Below, one piece after another: positions 37,397-49,092 of a stretch of DNA of 64,000 nucleotides. This DNA comes from Plantago elongata (taxonomy: Eukaryota; Streptophyta; Magnoliopsida; Lamiales; Plantaginaceae). The position numbers and the translations under genes were made by a program. Under the pieces are notes generated by a model that searched no databases, was not told the origin of the DNA, and was given only the letters and a program-made list of their open reading frames with translations. Location: assembly GCA_036897095.1 (NCBI GenBank), contig JAYMSP010000045.1, positions 1 to 64,000 on the forward strand, in the 5' to 3' direction. Every line of letters starts with the position of its first letter. Within the stretch, counting starts at the first letter, position 1.

Positions 37397-38035
37397 ATGC
37401 ACAATGCTGCAGACCTGGTCGACCACATTGGAGTGGAAAGCAGCATTGATCTGAAGCCGGACGTCGATTTCGACGACATTAACCGAAGGCCACAGATGTC
37501 GCTCAATGATTACCTCGTTCGTAGCCGGCAGATGAAAACGGCGTTCCAGTTCAAGGAGTACCCTCCGCCAATCCCGTCCCTCTCGCGGAACAACAATCAC
37601 CCGACTTCCGTCCTGAAGAGGTTTTACTCTGCTGATGGAAGGCTCATCATTGTTGAAGAGAAGATCAAGAGGCGTGAGTACTTGCAGGCTCAGCGTTGCG
37701 ATGGACGCCTCGTCATGAAGCTTGTTCGTGACGACGATGATGTTCTCGAGGAGGGAGAGGGTAGTGGTGGTGATGGAAATGTTGATGCTGTTGCAAAGGA
37801 GGATGCAAAAAAGGTGGAGGAGATCACTGTGGGTGTGCAGAAAATGGTTACTCTCGAGCCGAAAAACGAGAAAGAGGAGGGATGTTATGAGGTGAATGTG
37901 GGTGAGAAGAAGATGGAGGGAGAGGCCGAAGCTGATGTGGAGTATGAATTTGGTGGTGGGAGTGGAACCGCTGGTGGGAATTGTGGTGGTTTTGGGGTGG
38001 CGGTGACGGCAATGCCACCGCCACTTCATACCTAA
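37397..38035 (+). CDS. FANTASTIC FOUR (FAF)-like protein
   Basis: An intronless gene of 212 residues. The FAF domain (about residues 54-112) is clear, with EYPPPIPSL, then SVLKRFYSADGRLIIVEEKI and YLQAQRCDGRLVMKLV. An upstream acidic stretch (VDFDDINRR) and a downstream Glu/Gly/Val-rich acidic tail ending in MPPPLHT are of low complexity. Arabidopsis FAF1-4 limit shoot meristem size through WUSCHEL; the broader FAF-like group is less studied. The first ATG in frame is 37397; the frame stays open for 11 codons upstream without an ATG. A TATA box at 37261 and poly(A) signals (AATAAA near 38381 and 38461) bracket the gene. Which FAF subgroup it belongs to cannot be told from sequence alone. Confidence 0.85.
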   Translation: MHNAADLVDHIGVESSIDLKPDVDFDDINRRPQMSLNDYLVRSRQMKTAFQFKEYPPPIPSLSRNNNHPTSVLKRFYSADGRLIIVEEKIKRREYLQAQRCDGRLVMKLVRDDDDVLEEGEGSGGDGNVDAVAKEDAKKVEEITVGVQKMVTLEPKNEKEEGCYEVNVGEKKMEGEAEADVEYEFGGGSGTAGGNCGGFGVAVTAMPPPLHT

Positions 38036-38470
38036 AATGAGCTGAGCTAAGCTAAAATGGAGGAATATATATAAGGGCTGGTTTAATTTTGTTGTATTTG
38101 TTTGTATGTTTATTTGTTTATTGCTTGGTTTGTCTTGCTCGCTTGTTTATGTGTTGTAATTTTGGTTGTGTGCTTGTGTCGCACATTTTCCTTGCTTGCT
38201 TTGTGAAGTGTACTGTACCGTTGTATTCTCATGTATTATGGTGTGCTTATCAAGAAAGAAAAAAAAACAAGAAGAAGAAGAAGGAGGTGGAGATGAGGAA
38301 TAAGAAGTACTACTGGTGTGGTACTGGTGGTTGATGTACATAGTAGTTTTAGGTTGTATCATCGATCGATCGACCTTATGCAATAAAGGGTATGGTGGAG
38401 TAGCATTGTATGTACTCTAGCTGTACTTCTATTTTAAGGCTGTAATATCAGTTCAGTTGCAATAAAACTG
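38036..38470 (+). terminator. 3' UTR and poly(A) signals of the FAF-like gene
   Basis: T/G-rich sequence follows the stop codon, with an A/G-rich patch at 38247-38310. AATAAA lies at about 38381 (GCAATAAAGGG) and again at about 38461 (GCAATAAAACTG). Either could direct polyadenylation, giving a 3' UTR of about 360-450 bases. Confidence 0.5.
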
Positions 38471-40232
38471 GGTGGAGTATATAAGCCCATAAGTATTTTA
38501 TAGTAGTAAGCCTGTGTTAATTTATTTTTTTTCTCTCATTTAGCAAGATACTACACTATATGGATAACAAAGTAGTAGTATCATTACAATCAATTACCAC
38601 CTATTTCGGTCGGATAATCTGATTTTAATTTGTAAAATCTAAATTAGTTTACAGATAAATGAACTGTATAATTTTAATGATCAAATGTGTTTTCAAAAGT
38701 AGAAAATATATACTAGCTCCGATTATGAAATACATCAGAAAAGCTAAGGGTCGTTTGAGTACCTCCAAATTAAATACTCACCGATTAATTGACATAGAGG
38801 TAGATCATTTGGATTAAAACTGAATTTTAGTTGATGAAGTATTATAATTGAATTTGAAAAAATGTGTCTTGAATAAAAGTAAGAAACGATAAATTTTTGT
38901 AGAGGTTACTATGTAGGTTTTAATTGTAAGACTGAATGAAACTATAATTAAGAAAGGATTTTTAAACTTATGATCATTTTCAAAGTTAGTTGATTTCATG
39001 TTTTTAGTATAAATAAATATTGAAAATGAGAGAGTGTGATTTGAAGAGAAATATTCCTTTTTAGTTGAGTTGGTAGTGAATTATAACTGAGTACTTACCA
39101 TCTCGATCTATGATAAAATCGAAATTAAATTGTGATTTGACATAAAAGAAAAAAAAAGCCTCTAAATGTATGCCAATCATCCAGACACATTACAATATTT
39201 GATTCAATTTATCCTTTCCCATTAATTCTACTTCAACCTTTAATAATTTGTGGACTTTAGAGTATAAAGTATAAGGCCATTGATAATTACAGATGCATTA
39301 TAGTACACTTATAAGGGAAGCAATCTCAGTCTTTTGGAGGAAATTTAGTTGAGACATTTTTTATTTATTTTTATGTCGGATTTTAGGTTGTGATTGGGGA
39401 CCAAAATGCCACGTTTGCTTGTTTAATAGTCATTAGGGATTAGGGAACTGATCATAAATATATAATTGTATTATACTCTCGAGTATTCCTTATACTCATA
39501 TAAACTCTATTGAATAAATGAAGTTAGATTTCTATGGAAGAAAATGAATGTTTTGATGTAATACAGTATTGGCCACCTGATGTGGCAATAGCTTGTGTTG
39601 TGTGATCAATTTTTGTAGCATGCCTGTGAAGTCAAGAATAGCATAGAGACATGTCAATAAAACAAGAATAATGTGGATTTGCTGTGCTTCACTTGGTAGC
39701 GCGTGTGCAAATGAATGCAGTTGCAAATCAGAGAGTGAGTAATAGTTGTATTAGGTTTAGAACCTGAGTCTGACTGATTCTGATACTGGTATGTATGTGG
39801 ATCAAGTTACGAGGAATGTAGCTACAGTTGTTGCAGCTTGTTAATTATCAGGTGATTATGACGATCGATCGGACAAATAAACGAACATATGGTTTACAGC
39901 TTTAACATTTGCCCATCATTGGCTCTTCTTCTGCGCTTCTGAATCTCTTCATTTTATGCAATTACTCGATCGGGCATTGTCCAATTCATGTTCTACCGAC
40001 GGTTTGACTTAGAATTCGAGATGAAATAACTTAATTCGAATTAAAGTTTTATGTTATTTTTATATATAAAATGCAACTTGAATTGAGATAGTAAGATTAG
40101 AACTAATGACCAAGGTGGAGAAAGGAGAATTTTTATCCCAAACCCCTTATTGAATCTGAATGAACACTATATAGGTCTATAACCTAGTTATACTTAGCCC
40201 ATATGTTTTGTTGGGTTAGAAAACAACTTTTT
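38471..40232. other. AT-rich spacer
   Basis: No supportable gene. A tRNA-like word (GTTGAGTTGGTAGTG) at about 39065 hints at another decayed SINE. A 64-codon minus-strand frame near 39532-39726 has no recognisable features. Confidence 0.45.
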
Positions 40233-41021
40233 GAGGCTTGTTAAATGTAAGACGATTTACTAAACGAATAACATTTTTTGATATATTATAAATGACCCTC
40301 CAAGTTATATAAATAATGAATAAGTCCTACTTTTCATAAATCTTCTTAAATTATGACATATTCACAAATATATAAACATATATGAATTACAATATGTGTT
40401 AATAAAAAAATTAATAAAATCATTAATCATATTTCACAAATGATGATAAATCTAAGACGTTTGTATTTTTTAATTTACATTTGTTGTTGTTAATAATTAT
40501 TATTTACAGTTATATATTTAAATTAAATAAAATTATATGAAATTATTCAATAAAAAATATAAAATACTTATTTAAATAAAAAAATGTGATTTGGCAGTCC
40601 TCGGGGCTACATTTGCAGATTGGAGCTAAGCTCCCTTCTAATCTGTTGAGCAGCAACTCCGATCAGATGTTCCAATCGGATCAGAATTGCTCCGGACTGG
40701 GAAGATGATCGGAGCAGAACTGCTCCGCTCGATCTTCTCAGACCGGAGCAGATCTGCTCCGATCTGCCCAAGATCGGAGCAGCTCCGATGGTCCTCCGGT
40801 GATCGGACTTTCGGAAATGTTCTTCGTGTTTTATTTTTAAATTTTTTCGATTTATTCATTTGAATTCAGATAATAAACTTGTTTATATGTTGTTTTTGAG
40901 TTAAATAGTACAATTTTAAAATTATTGAACTATTTCGTAAATTACAATAGTGTTGGTATTATTTGTGATATTTAAATTTTATCCTGCGTTTAGTAAAAAT
41001 GTCATGTGTTTAACATTCATG
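40233..41021. mobile_element. Miniature inverted-repeat element with variable GC core, copy 2
   Basis: The ends match copy 1: left GTTAAATGTAAGACGATTTA with ACTAAACG, and right, reverse-complemented, GTTAAACACATGACATTTTT with ACTAAACGCAGG. The core (about 40590-40810) is GC-rich and built from GGAGCA, TGCTCC and GATCGGAGCAG words in both orientations, for example CTCAGACCGGAGCAG ... CTGCTCCGATCTG. The same right-arm features (TTCTTCGTGTTTTATTTTTA, then AATTTTTTCGAT) follow as in copies 1 and 3. Length is about 789 bp, with no coding capacity. Confidence 0.6.
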
Positions 41022-41084
41022 TTCTTGATAAGAATGAGACTTAAAGCCCAAAGTAGCCACCAACCCTTATGAAAATAGAATAGG

Positions 41085-41420
41085 TATAGGTGTGATTTGG
41101 TCCGGTCGCAGAACAACCCGTCACGCTTAAAAACCGGCACGACCCGTTTAATGTATGGCCCGGCATGGCCTGTTTAATGTATGACCGACACAACCCATGT
41201 TCATGTAATTTATGTGGACCTTGGGAGCATTTATTTAGAGGCCCGACCTGGACCCTGTAACCCCGTGAACCGGTAAGCCCGACATGTTTAGTTCGATAAA
41301 AGACTATTCCGTTTAAACTATAAATGTTACTTTTTAATTGTATAGTCCATAGTTTAAGTTCAATTAAGCTATTGAACGGGGTTTGAGGTACGGCCCGACC
41401 TGGGCCCAACCACACCTCTA
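41085..41420. mobile_element. hAT-like short element
   Basis: The ends TATAGGTGTGATTTGGTCC and, reverse-complemented, TAGAGGTGTGGTTGGGCCC are inverted repeats. The inner parts carry repeated GGCCCGAC / CCGGTC / ACCCGTTTAATGTATG words in the style of hAT sub-terminal repeats. No 8-base duplication is recognisable at these borders, so the ends may be off. Length is 336 bp. Confidence 0.45.
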
Positions 41421-42137
41421 GCTTAGATTACTTATACTTAGGTGTTCTTTAATATTTCCGAAAGTAGAAAACGCATGTTGTTATGTATAATCCTATAACA
41501 CTATAAATTTATCAATTCCGTTAATCAAACTTCATATCAGGATTTGCACAATCATATTGAGTTAGCATTTGTTATATGGATTTAAACGTTGCATTATATA
41601 ATATAAAAGGTAACATGATGGACTGCAACATATATACATCAATATAAATACAGATAAGTAAACTCAAGTACTCAACCTTTTTTTGTCAAAATTGCCATTT
41701 TTGTAAAGGTATGTCTTTGGATAACGAAATTTGATTGACAAATCTCAAGTTCTATGGCCGATGCAACTTGTGAATAATGAATTAGAATCATGATGAATGT
41801 AAGAATAATGGTGTCCATTGATAATAATTAACATGGATGTATTGAAAGTTCAATACATGGCAACGCTGGTAAACAAGCCAAACAACAAAAGTTAATACTG
41901 ACAAAATCCAAAAGCTCAAGTCTAACTACAGCATCTAATGGCTGCCGAACGTCCAAATATATTTCCAAAATGAACCCCATAAACACATATATATATATAC
42001 ATATGCCTCTAATTGCAGTTTGATAAATCGTTGATTTTAAAATCATTAATGGTATAAAAATGATTAAGTGTTTAGGCGAAAAAAGATTACTACTAATTTG
42101 ATGATAAGGACCAAAGCAATGCTCCTCAAAAATAAAC

Positions 42138-42710
42138 CTGCAGAGAAAATGGCGGGTTAGACCCTTTAAAATCGGTTTGCCTAAGACAAACCGGTATGAC
42201 ACGAATTAGCGTGTAGTCGGATGTAAGTGATCCGAGCAGATGTAGAGAGTTGTATATTAGTGGTAGTTCACTTACTTCAATAGGAGTAAATGCTCGAGTA
42301 TATATAGCGGAATCTCTGGGAGACCAGATCCCGGTTGGGTGCACCCCGAGCTGACACGTATTCCCGGAGACAAGTGGCACGCCGTGATCCGGCAGTGTGT
42401 CTAGTCGGCTCTAAGATAGTCCATAAGTTAAATGTCTTAATCCAGTTTCGGCCACGTGGTCCTTAATCAGCTGACACTAGTCGGACCTGTTTGGATAGGG
42501 TCGGTCTGACTAGTCAGAGTACTTATCTTATGTTGATGTTACTAACTCTTTCTGGTCGGCTTCGTAGGGAGACCTGTAGTTAGTCGGCTCCCAAGGTGGA
42601 TTAGGGCTCTTACGACTTGTAGCGACCCTATTTGTCGCGCGTCGTTGCGACCCCGTCCTTAGGAGCGTATTAGGAAGGAAGGACTTATTTGTATATATCA
42701 TAAGTCCCCC
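42138..42710 (-). mobile_element. LTR-retrotransposon fossil, probable LTR related to the 8.2 kb copy
   Basis: On the minus strand a G-rich tract (AACCGGGGGGGAC, about 42705-42717), possibly a polypurine tract, precedes TGATATATAC. Then come a TATA box (CTATATATACTCGAGC at about 42310) and a leader with the inverted repeat CGGTTTG...CAAACCG (about 42173-42193). The end is at a TCTCTGCAGG junction. The same order occurs at 8.2-8.8 kb, although the sequences differ widely outside these marks. It is probably Ty3/gypsy-like, old and broken, with boundaries approximate. Confidence 0.4.
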
Positions 42711-43929
42711 CCGGTTCCCGAATATCTTAGTAGAAGATTGTCGATGAATTAGGCGGTTCTTGGTGTCGTGGTCGGACACGTTCGTGATCAGAAGCCGATT
42801 AGAAATATCCACCGGTTGCGCAGTTTTTGCGGTACATTAATGACGGGTGGGACCACTTTTCTCGCCTCATCTTCCTATAACGTCATTTTCACTCATCCCT
42901 TCCGGTGCCTTCTCTTCGGCTTCCCCCCTTCTTCCTTAGTGAAAAACAAGCCGCCACAATGGACTGCTTGCGATCTACCGATACTCGATCGATCTGGCAG
43001 CATGGATCGCGTCTGAGCAGAGATCGATCTAACGGATGGAGGCGATTGGGATCGATCTAGTGGCAGGAGGTGGATCGACGCGATCGATATGCAACAAGAG
43101 GCGGATGAGTTCGGCGGCGCATGTGGTGATTGGGGATCGGTCGGTGGCGCGTGGATCAGCTCTTCCTCGTGGCTTGATTTTTGCGTTGATCGGGTGTTGA
43201 AGACGATGGATATGAAATTGCAGGGAGAGAAATGAAATGTGGATTTGTTTTTCTGATTTATTCATTATATATGAAACCAGTCTGGTCCGATTTGTCCAAG
43301 AAAATAGTGTATCTGTTTTATTTGGTTGGTTTTTAAAGTTAAAGTTGAATTTTTCTAATCTATAGGAAATTTTTTCATTTTACTATACTTACTCATACTC
43401 ATATTGTGATTTTAATATTGTAGTGTTTGATATAATTTTATTATATTTTTGTTGTAAATTTTATCAAATTTTTATATACGTGTCTCTACAATTATCTCAT
43501 GCATAATAGAAGGCATTATAAGGGGTTTTGTCGAACATTTTGCATCAATCATATTAAATTATCAATACATATTATTTCTCACATACCCTTATCATAAATC
43601 GTATACGCACAAAAAACTTCCCAGTAGTATTCCTTCCTAACTTTCTAAGAACTTCCATAACCCTTATTCCGAAAAGAAAGGTGCAATATAAATTTCATTC
43701 TTAATTCCTTCAAAATTTAAATTCTCTGAATTCTTAACGGTTCATTTACTCCGTAGTTAAAATAATAATTGGGACAAATAAAAGAACCGAGTAAAAATGA
43801 ACTCCAACCCATTAGTTATTTACTGAATTGAACCGAACCGAAGTAATGTATAAATTATAACTAAGCAGAAGTGAACTGAACTAAGTTAAAATGATTATAA
43901 GTTGAAGGTAACATGTGCTTGACTAATTT
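42711..43929. other. Repeat-derived spacer with GATCGATC-rich island
   Basis: 42711-42940 probably continues the LTR fossil. 42960-43170 is GC-rich with repeated GATCGATC, CGATCGAT and GGATGGAGGCG words. 43300-43520 is AT-rich. A GAACTGAA-type repeat lies at about 43735-43910. No gene is supported. Confidence 0.45.
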
Positions 43930-44199
43930 CAATATCACGTCACACTGTAGTATCGTTAGTACACTATTCAAAACTTGAAAAATGGCATAATTTAAACATT
44001 AAAATTTTATTTAAAAACAATTTAAATAATTTCAACAATTATGAAACTACAAATTACCTATATTTATAAAACTCATCATCTTATTTAGTCACTACACATA
44101 TTAACCCCAAAAATAACTCCTTCTTCCCCAAATATATCACCACCGTCTCCTTCCCACTTCTTACTTTACAGTTTACACATCCTCCTTCACCGCCACAAT

Positions 44200-44560
44200 C
44201 CTCGGAGATTCGACAAAACAACTATCTCTCTATCTGTTTTTTTTCTTTGAAAGCTTGTACTGTCATGGAAGAGCGCTTTCCATGGCGAAACAGCTCGTCT
44301 GAGCTTCCAAATTTGGAAGCTCAGACGAGCTTCTTCGATGGAAGAAGCTGTCCGCCATAAAAGAGCTTCTTCCATGGCTGGAGGACAGCTTCTATCCGCC
44401 ATGGAAGAAGCTTGTCGGAGCTTCCAGGTCTGGAAGCTCCGATAAGAGCTTCCATTGCGGAATCTATAGCTCTTCCGTCATGGAAGCTCTTTCCGACTAA
44501 TTATGGTCGGAGCTCCACTACTTCATCGGAGCTCCGGCCATAATTAATTTTTAAATTGAT
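44200..44560. repeat. Palindromic GC-rich island, including a 40-bp perfect palindrome
   Basis: The island is built from GGAAGCTC, GAGCTTCC, ATGGAAGAAGCT and GCCATGGAAG words in both orientations. Positions 44292-44331 are a perfect palindrome of 40 bases without a spacer; its left half is AGCTCGTCTGAGCTTCCAAA. It lies between AT-rich arms (about 43930-44190 and 44560-44730), resembling the variable-core miniature elements. A weak inverted match, CAATATCACGTCAC against CAATGTGTCATGATG, lies at about 43930 and 44727. Confidence 0.6.
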
Positions 44561-44727
44561 TTTAGAAAAAGATAATAAATGGGTGTTTTGTGTATTTTTA
44601 GTTTATGTGGGGTTGATTTTAAATTTTATTGGATATATTTTGTTAAGTTAAAAATAAGAAGTATGTAAATAATTGATTATATAATATTTTTAATTATTAT
44701 ACGACAGTGCAACATCATGACACATTG

Positions 44728-45734
44728 ATAAAAGATAAAAGGTTGAAATTGAAAATTTTAATTAATTTAATGAATTGTACTATTAGCCATGCCTAGATGA
44801 CACAGCCTTGAAATTGATGTACTTGGGTTGGTTAGAATGAATGTGCTGAATTTAAATGTGGTTTGATTCAATCAATATTTTCATTAATAAGGTCAAAACT
44901 ATCCAGCTGCATGGAATCAATCAAGAAAGCTTCTCCAACTTGTCAAAATAGCAGTCGGTAAAACTAGTCTTTATTACGTTCAATCTATCATCAATCAAAT
45001 CATTAGACCCATTTTTCCACTCAAATTAAATATTTTATAAAATTTTAATTTTAACTAAAAAAAATCCACTTAATTTCTATACAAATTGATCCTTAAACTG
45101 GATTGGATTGGTTCGGTCTCATGAACCCATTCATTATCATCATTCATTCAAGCACTATATAGTAAAGAGAAGAAGAGAATCTCACTTGGACCCATTCCTT
45201 TTAGTGTTGCATTTCCATTTCCCTTTCAATTAAATCCTTGTATATTTATCTATTTTTATTCTATCTAGTACCAAACCAAACAACTGACTTTCTCTGTAGG
45301 AACAATTCAAAGCAAAATCAAACCAGGTTTCTTTCTTCTTTCAGCTCCATCAACACATTTCCCATCTCCATTAATTACTATCTTCTCTTTTTGTTCTTAC
45401 CTTTTTATCCGAAACCCTTTTACTACTACACACTTTCCACCGAATTAATCCCTTTTTATCACTACTCTACTTTTGTTATCTAGAATAAAGCTTGTAACTT
45501 TCGATCTGGGTTTCTCAGATTTTCGCAGTTGAGAACAGTTTTTGTTGGTTTGGAACTGGGTTTATTGATTTTCTTAATTTTCAAAGTCAATCTATCTGAT
45601 TTCTTGATCTGGGCTTATCTGGTGTGGTGTTTGCATTCTTGAAATTCAGACTCTTTCATTGATTTGGTGGGTTTATTTATTGGGCTTGTAAACCTTTGGA
45701 GTTTGTAGACAGAATATGAGATTTTAATTTAGAG
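44728..45734 (+). promoter_or_regulatory. Upstream and leader region of the MUB gene
   Basis: A TATA-like CACTATATAG at about 45153 is followed by a long CT/T-rich stretch (45190-45500) that would make a leader of about 550 bases before the ATG at 45735. A leader intron is possible but was not placed. Confidence 0.4.
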
Positions 45735-48306
45735 ATGTCTGTAGAAGAATTGGTTGAACTTAGATTTAGGCTTGCTGATGGCAGTGATATTGGACCAAAC
45801 AAGTATAATTCCAGTGCAACTGTTACTTCTCTCAAGGAAAAGATTATTGCTCAATGGCCCAAAGGTAATTCTCAATTTTCTGTAAGTTCATACTGTTGGA
45901 TTGCTTAATTTATTCCGATTTGGTTTTGTGTTCGCTTGTTTCGCATTGATGTTCAGATGCTGGAACTGGATTTTTATATGTGCGAAGTATTTTCGAGTAT
46001 AGTTAATGTATCATGTGTGTTTAAAATGTGTTTCGTGAGCAATAGGAGACTGACTGAGTTCTCATTTCATGCTGTAGCACCATGTGGAACAAGTTATTCA
46101 GTCGTTTTTCGTTTGGCTTATCTAAGTCTAAGAAATATTGAGCTGCTAAAGCTTATATTGGGCCTATAGGTGAGAATCCTTAACAACCAATAACATTAAT
46201 GAGTCAGATTGAGCTATATTAGCTGAGAAATTATGATGCAAGTGTAATGTTCCTCGTGTGGAGATGGTAACGTATGCAGGTGTGAGTACTGATTGTATGG
46301 AGTGAAGCTTTGGATTGGATAATTCACACAAGAACGTGAATGAATATCGAGAGTAGAAGACTGCCAAGAAAGTGAACAGGGCAAAAGTTTATTGTTCTTT
46401 GCTTCCTCCTTAACTTTTTGTATGGTCCATTTTTACAGAATGAGAGTGTGAAACACAAAAAATCTCTTTGTATCTCTGAAAGGCTTACAATTGCTCTTTG
46501 ACGTCTTATTGCCACTACAGTTCATCACATGGAATGCCCATTATGCTCACTTTAAAGTAGTATTGCTACTGCAGTTCATTACAAAAACGTCCTGAGATAC
46601 TCTTTTTTTCTCTGTTTAGTACAATGATCACATGAAATGCATACTTATATAGTTATATGACCGTTCCTTTTGTTCTTTTTATTTTTTATTGTATTTTAAT
46701 GCTTAAAGTGAAAGCTAGTGAATGATAAATTCTGTAATTTGGCATGGAATGTACATTATCATTAAAGCTTGGTATATTCATCCGTGGAGACATCATTCAG
46801 CTCTGAATCTTTGTAGTGAACCTGTACATCTTGTTGTTTGTAAGATTTGAGATCAATTGTTTTCTCGTTGCATAATCTAATTTTTCCATTGGTACATTAT
46901 GCTCATGAAAAGACCTTTTCCTTGCAGACAAGGATCATGGTCCTAAAACTATAAATGATATAAAGCTTATCAATGCGGGGAAGATACTGGAAAACAATAG
47001 AACACTAGCTGAATCTCGACTTCCACTCAGTGAAGTTCCTGGAGGTGTCATTACTATGCATGTTGTTGTTCGTCCTCCGGTTCCAGACAAACACAATGGT
47101 AATATTTATATCTTTTGTCAGCTTATATGGTCCTTAGAGGACCAAATCTGTAGCATGTTTTACAGTTTAGGATGCTTCTCGATGTACTTCTCCCAAGCAC
47201 CTAACTCAAACACAAAGAATCACAAAAACAACCTGGAGATTATTTCACACTTGACCTCTATTTTCCCTGATGCTTCTACTCATTTGCACGTATCAAGTTA
47301 TTGCATGTTGAAGAATCTTTATCCATAATCCTCGATTGTCAACATCCTTTCTATGTTATATATTGACCAGAACTCAAACAGAATTATTGACTTGTATCTG
47401 GAAAGTTGAAACTGTTAATCGAACAGCTATAATGAACAAGTCTATTAAAACGCTTGATTGTTCTATACAATAGGAAAGACCACACTAGACTAGTGTAATC
47501 TAGTAAAAGGCCTGATAATTTATTTGGCATGATGTGCGAAACTGCATGGTCTAGAGAGGTGCATGGCTTCTACAATATTTGTGATTTCAGGCCTATCAAG
47601 CTATTGGCCAGATCGATCTAGAGTGACCAATGCCACTTATTATGGCTTACAGATTGCCCGTGGATGTGTACGCCTAGAACATTGGACATATATAGATGAA
47701 CTAGGAGCCTGAATTTTGATCCCACAAAAAAAAAGGAAAAAAACCGGAATTAGGAACCTGAAGATGAGGGAGTTAAGGTTTACTGCATCATAGTACATTC
47801 TAATGCAAAACAGATGACTTTTTTTCACGATTTTATCAACAGACTGTTAAATAATCATTTAGCACAACAAAAATTATTTGCCAGATACTATCAACTTCAG
47901 TCAATTTTCCATTTCAATGTTTGAAGTATAACTGAACTCCATAATCTGGCAATGGTGTCCAAAATCATGACCTTTGACTACCTCCACCTCTAACCAGCCT
48001 GTGATTCTTGTTTTGTTTCAACTATCTAGCTGAGTTTAGTATTACTCACTCAGACAAATGATAGTGGTATTGACTGTGATGCCCAAATCATATTTCCCTC
48101 ACATCCATTTCCCTTCTGTCCTTTTTGTATTTCAGATAAAAAGCCTAAATATTAATCATGTTATTGTTATTACTTTAAGCACATCTGTTGATTGATTTGT
48201 GAAATGATCTGCATCTGTCACTGTTTTAACACACAACAATCTTGTTGCAGATAAACAGCAGGACAAGTCGAAGAAGCAAGGCGGATGCTCTTGCACCATC
48301 TTGTAA
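45735..48306 (+). CDS. Membrane-anchored ubiquitin-fold protein (MUB), with apparent one-base frameshift
   Basis: Three exons: 45735-45865, 46928-47098 and 48251-48306. They encode MSVEELVELRFRLADGSDIG, KIIAQWP, then GPKTINDIKLINAGKILENN and PGGVITMHVVVRPPVPDKHN, ending KKQGGCSCTIL. This is the beta-grasp fold of plant MUBs, which are prenylated at a C-terminal CaaX (here CTIL) and hold certain E2 ubiquitin-conjugating enzymes at the plasma membrane. The intended product has 118 residues, the usual size. In exon 1 the run at 45838-45842 has five A where frame continuity between SLKE and KIIAQWPK needs four, so the frame breaks at about codon 36. All splice sites and the rest of the frame are intact. 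A sequencing or assembly error in the homopolymer is therefore as likely as a recent loss of function. Confidence 0.85.
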
Positions 48307-48850
48307 CCTAAGCTACACAATCAAGCTTCTCCAAATACTTTTCATGCTTCCACTCTACTGTGCTGTCATAGATTGCTGCATTGTCGTTAGAAGAATCGCA
48401 CGTGTTAATAGATTAATTCAAAAATTGGTTGTAGTTTTGGGTTCTCTTTGTCCTTGTGCTGGATGGTGGGATGTTACATATTCAAGTTCAGAGAAGCATT
48501 CCAGGAAAATGTGGACCAAAAGAGCGAGCACAAGAATCAATCAAATAGGAGAATTTGAATCATGTTTGTGGTTGATGTCCAGATTGTTTTTCTTAGTTGG
48601 TGATATGGAGATGATGCTATGGCTGTATTTAATATATTATTGAGATTCATTGACTCTGTTATGTTTGGCTGTGTGATTGTGTAATGCTACAAACCGTTGA
48701 ATGTTTTGAATGTAATATAAACACAGAACATATTAGCAACTTGCATTCTAGTCTGAGAATTCGATTTTTAGAAACTAGGAATCGTAGCATGTCTTTAAAT
48801 ATTCTTGAAACATGATGAGCAGAAGCAAAACAAGCTTACAAGTCAGATGC
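48307..48850. other. Convergent 3' regions of MUB and the first small gene
   Basis: This is the 3' UTR of the MUB gene (ATGTAATATAAACAC at about 48708 may be its poly(A) region) facing the 3' end of the minus-strand small gene. Nothing else is seen. Confidence 0.5.
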
Positions 48851-48852
48851 TT

Positions 48853-49092
48853 TTATGAACTGCTTAAGCTCTCAGACAAGTGGATTTTCTTGCTACGATG
48901 ACCTTTCTTGAAGATCCAGGAGAAACAACCTACAGGAGAGTCACTTGCAACACCACTTTTCTTCTCACAATTGGCTGAGTTTTCTTGATAAACTGAGGTG
49001 TTCCTGTCACTGCCTGTTTTAGTCTTGTTCATCTGCTTTTTGTGGAGCTTTCTCATCACATGGACTTCTGCAAGTTCGATACCAGCCGTCAT
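48853..49092 (-). CDS. Small unknown protein, member 1 of a local three-gene family
   Basis: A 79-residue protein starting MTAGIELAEVHVMRKLHKKQ and ending FKKGHRSKKIHLSESLSSS. I do not recognise the family. It shares two blocks with the products at 51.5 and 53.7 kb: an N-terminal (A/V)xVMRKLHxxxM amphipathic stretch and a C-terminal GC[FL]S...FKK block (here GCFSWIFKK). A hydrophilic linker of variable sequence lies between them. It has no signal peptide or membrane segment. The start is the first ATG in frame; the frame is open three codons further upstream without an ATG. The gene converges on MUB and is followed upstream by a miniature element at 50.5 kb. Coding status rests on conservation among the three copies. 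Confidence 0.65.
   Translation of the reverse strand: MTAGIELAEVHVMRKLHKKQMNKTKTGSDRNTSVYQENSANCEKKSGVASDSPVGCFSWIFKKGHRSKKIHLSESLSSS

Noticed and set aside
37355-38029. Minus-strand 224-codon frame
   Set aside because: It is the shadow of the FAF-like gene on the other strand. The product is Leu/Ser/Thr-rich without motifs.
39532-39726. Minus-strand 64-codon frame with a hydrophobic stretch
   Set aside because: There is no homologue I can name, no conserved neighbour and no splice context; it is probably chance.
48242-48643. Plus-strand 133-codon frame
   Set aside because: It overlaps MUB exon 3 in another frame and continues into its 3' UTR.
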